This document shows positions 62,210 to 64,000 of a DNA stretch of 64,000 nt, piece by piece (positions within the stretch are counted from its first letter, which is position 1; every line of letters begins with the position of its first letter). A model generated the notes under the pieces. It worked only from the letters and a program-made list of their open reading frames with translations. It was not told where the DNA came from and made no database searches. Source of the stretch: Actinomadura madurae. Lineage in GTDB: Bacteria > Actinomycetota > Actinomycetes > Streptosporangiales > Streptosporangiaceae. The stretch lies in NCBI RefSeq assembly GCF_900115095.1, contig NZ_FOVH01000006.1:62001-126000 (forward strand), read 5' to 3'. The translations under genes were made by a program, and so were the position numbers.

Positions 62210-62228
62210 TTAGGTGAGCCTAACCTAA
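62210..62228. promoter_or_regulatory. Iron box upstream of the siderophore-binding protein
   Basis: TTAGGTGAGCCTAACCTAA, one of the best matches to the consensus in the window, 63 bases ahead of the ATG. Confidence 0.92.
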
Positions 62229-62290
62229 TATCCCTGATCGACAGCCCGGAAACCCCCCCGCCCCTGAATCCGGAAGGACACCGGTCCTCT

Positions 62291-63313
62291 ATGCGCAGAA
62301 CGATGCGGCGCCTCGCCGTCACCGCCGCGCTCACACTGAGCCTCGGGATGACCGCCGCGTGCGGCGACGACGAACCCGCCGGCGGTTCCGGCGGTTCCGG
62401 CGGCGCGAGCGCCGGGGCGTTCCCGGTCACCATCACCCACAAGCTCGGCACCGCGAAGATCGAGTCCGCGCCGAAGCGGATCGTCGCGCTCGGCGAGGTC
62501 GACCAGGACGCGCTGCTCGCGCTCGGCATCACGCCCGTCGGCATGGCCGAGCTCACCGGCGTCCAGCCCGACGGGCTCGCCCCGTGGACCGCGCCCAAGC
62601 TGACGGGCGCCAAGCCGAAGCTGCTCAAGGCCGGCGAGGCCGGGTTCAACCTGGAGGAGATCGCCGCGCTGCGGCCCGATCTGATCCTCGCCGGCGGCGA
62701 CTTCTACATCGACAAGGAGTACGAGAAGCTCTCCGAGCTCGCGCCGACCGTCGCCTACCAGACCGGCCCCGCCGAGGACGCCTGGCAGGCGATCACGATG
62801 CAGGCCGCGAAGGCCGTCGGCCGGGAGGCCGACGGCAGGAGGCTCGTCGGCGCCGCCGACACCAGGATCGCGGCGGTGAAGACGCGGCACCCGGAGCTGA
62901 GCGGCAAGGAGTTCGCCTTCACCAGCATCTTCCCGAACGGGAACATCGGGGTGATGAAGTCCCCCGAGGACACCAGCGTGAAGCTGCTCCAGCAGTTCGG
63001 GATGAAGCTGCCCGAGCCGATCGCGAAGCTGCCCGGTGAGGGGTTCGCCGCCGAGCTCAGCATGGAGAAGGTCTCCGCCCTGGACGTGGACGTCCTGATC
63101 AGCCACTACAACGACGACCCGGCCACGCAGAAGAAGGTCGAGGGCAACAAGCTCTTCGCGAGCCTCGGCGTCGTGAAGCGGGGCTCCTACGTGGCCCTCG
63201 ACCTGAAGTCCTTCTGGCCGCTGCGCACCCCCACCGTCCTCGCCGTCCCCTACGTCACTGACCAGGTCGTCCCGAAGATCGCCAAGGCCGCCGGCGCGGC
63301 CAAGCCCGCCTGA
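62291..63313 (+). CDS. Siderophore-binding lipoprotein of an iron ABC importer
   Basis: 340 residues, FecB/Peripla_BP_2 family. The lipobox GMTAAC places Cys24 as lipid anchor. Family stretches: PKRIVALGEVDQDALLALGI, IAALRPDLILAGGDFYID, YEKLSELAPTVAYQTGP and VSALDVDVLISHYN. ATG 62291 has GGAAGGA 12 bases upstream; ATG 62303 is a possible shorter start. It should capture the ferric siderophore and pass it to FecCD permeases; the only ones in the window are 31 kb away. Confidence 0.92.
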   Translation: MRRTMRRLAVTAALTLSLGMTAACGDDEPAGGSGGSGGASAGAFPVTITHKLGTAKIESAPKRIVALGEVDQDALLALGITPVGMAELTGVQPDGLAPWTAPKLTGAKPKLLKAGEAGFNLEEIAALRPDLILAGGDFYIDKEYEKLSELAPTVAYQTGPAEDAWQAITMQAAKAVGREADGRRLVGAADTRIAAVKTRHPELSGKEFAFTSIFPNGNIGVMKSPEDTSVKLLQQFGMKLPEPIAKLPGEGFAAELSMEKVSALDVDVLISHYNDDPATQKKVEGNKLFASLGVVKRGSYVALDLKSFWPLRTPTVLAVPYVTDQVVPKIAKAAGAAKPA

Positions 63314-63327
63314 TGCCGGAGGAGCGC

Positions 63328-64000
63328 ATGCAGACACCCGTCCACGACGTGGTCGGCATCGGTTTCGGACCGTCCAACCTCGCGCTCGCCGTCGCGCTCG
63401 ACGAGGAGCACGGCGGCGGCGTGGACGCGGTCTTCTTCGAGAAGCAGCCGCGGTTCGGCTGGCACCGGGGCATGCTGATCGACGGCGCGACCATGCAGGT
63501 CCACTTCCTCAAGGACCTGGTGTCGCTGCGCAACCCCGCCAGCCCCTACTCCTTCCTCGCCTACCTGCACGCGCGGGGCCGGCTGGTCGACTTCGTCAAC
63601 CACAAGACGATGTTCCCGACCCGGCTGGAGTTCCACGACTACCTCGAATGGGCGGCCGCCGCGTTCGCCGGGCGCGTCCGCTACGGGACGGAGGTCGTGG
63701 CGCTCCGCCCCCACGACGACGAGACGCTGGAGGTCGTCGTCCGCCGGGACGACGAGCTGGAGAAGCACCTCGCCCGCAACGTCGTCATCGGCGCGGGGCT
63801 CGAACCCGTCCTGCCCGAGGGCGTCCGGCCGGGGGAGCGGATCTGGCACACCGAGGACCTGCTCACCCGGCTGGACGAGCGCGGGCACTGGGACCCGCGC
63901 CGGCTCGTCGTGGTCGGCGCCGGGCAGAGCGCCGCCGAGGCCGTCGAGTACCTGCACCGGACGTTCACCGGCGCCGAGGTGTGCGCCGTGTTCGCCCGGT
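63328..64000 (+). CDS. L-ornithine N5-hydroxylase, 5' part
   Basis: The first 224 codons are present; the gene runs off the right edge. Flavin-dependent monooxygenase making N5-hydroxyornithine for the hydroxamate groups. FAD motif GIGFGPSNLALAVALD (about 11-26), family core GMLIDGATMQVHFLKDLVSL, SPYSFLAYLH, DFVNHKTMFPTRLEFHDYLE, and NADPH motif VVVGAGQSAAEAVEYLHR (about 193-210). ATG 63328 follows GGAGGAG; ATG 63313, overlapping the previous stop, is in frame. It matches the hydroxy-Orn pocket of module 3. Confidence 0.92.
   Translation, partial: MQTPVHDVVGIGFGPSNLALAVALDEEHGGGVDAVFFEKQPRFGWHRGMLIDGATMQVHFLKDLVSLRNPASPYSFLAYLHARGRLVDFVNHKTMFPTRLEFHDYLEWAAAAFAGRVRYGTEVVALRPHDDETLEVVVRRDDELEKHLARNVVIGAGLEPVLPEGVRPGERIWHTEDLLTRLDERGHWDPRRLVVVGAGQSAAEAVEYLHRTFTGAEVCAVFAR

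Noticed and set aside
29463..64000. MbtH-like protein, ornithine formyltransferase, siderophore ATPase or thioesterase genes of the siderophore locus
   Set aside because: Looked for in all frames of the window and not found; they may lie to the right of the window.

Overview
The window is GC-rich actinobacterial DNA. The gene content (a CelR-controlled cellulase locus, a DUF574-type methyltransferase, IdeR/DmdR-type iron boxes and a salicylate-capped hydroxamate siderophore assembly line resembling the madurastatin type) suggests a filamentous soil actinomycete, most likely Actinomadura or a close relative. The genus is inferred from this content, not from a marker gene.

Left part (1-26 kb). 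A cellulose locus comes first: a GH6 cellobiohydrolase running off the left edge, a deleted GH5 cellulase relic coupled to it, a CelR repressor with two perfect CelR boxes, and a large GH48 exocellulase. Next are a sigma-factor gene with a membrane partner, a SOS-controlled dinB, a DUF574 methyltransferase and a cyclase-like protein. Then comes a two-component locus with two paralogous histidine kinases and one response regulator. Each kinase has lost the half that the other keeps: kinase 1 has the phospho-acceptor His and a degraded ATP site, and kinase 2 has a good ATP site and no His at the usual place. A TetR gene, a STAS gene and a PaaX-type regulator lead to a divergent operon of overlapping genes: a branched-chain-type ABC importer, an acyl-CoA synthetase and an IclR regulator. 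A Rieske oxygenase (VanA-like) and a 48-residue protein follow. This reads as uptake and first steps of catabolism of an aromatic or carboxylic acid.

Middle (26-48.6 kb). A TetR-ABC efflux operon is followed by the left arm of the siderophore locus: two FecCD-type permeases, an ArCP-Cy-A-PCP NRPS, an EntS-like exporter, an aspartate decarboxylase (beta-alanine supply) and a salicylate-AMP ligase. These genes lie behind three iron boxes. About 10 kb of unrelated genes follow (an XRE/NBR1-Ig protein, enoyl-CoA hydratase, two VOC proteins with an AraC regulator, a PhyH oxygenase with an AraC regulator, an RDD protein). This stretch ends in a graveyard of broken genes that includes the 3' half of brxD and a frameshifted brxHI, relics of a BREX defence system, and a HEPN fragment.

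Right part (48.6-64 kb). The right arm of the siderophore locus has a salicylate synthase divergent from a 4,042-residue NRPS with two iron boxes between them, then a siderophore-binding lipoprotein behind another iron box and an ornithine N5-hydroxylase cut by the window edge. Reading the adenylation codes by eye gives salicylate, a Cys/Ser/Thr-derived azoline, Gly, beta-Ala and N-methyl-N5-hydroxy-Orn. A last C-PCP module has no A or TE domain. This matches a madurastatin-like scaffold (inference). No tRNA, rRNA, CRISPR array or insertion sequence was recognised.
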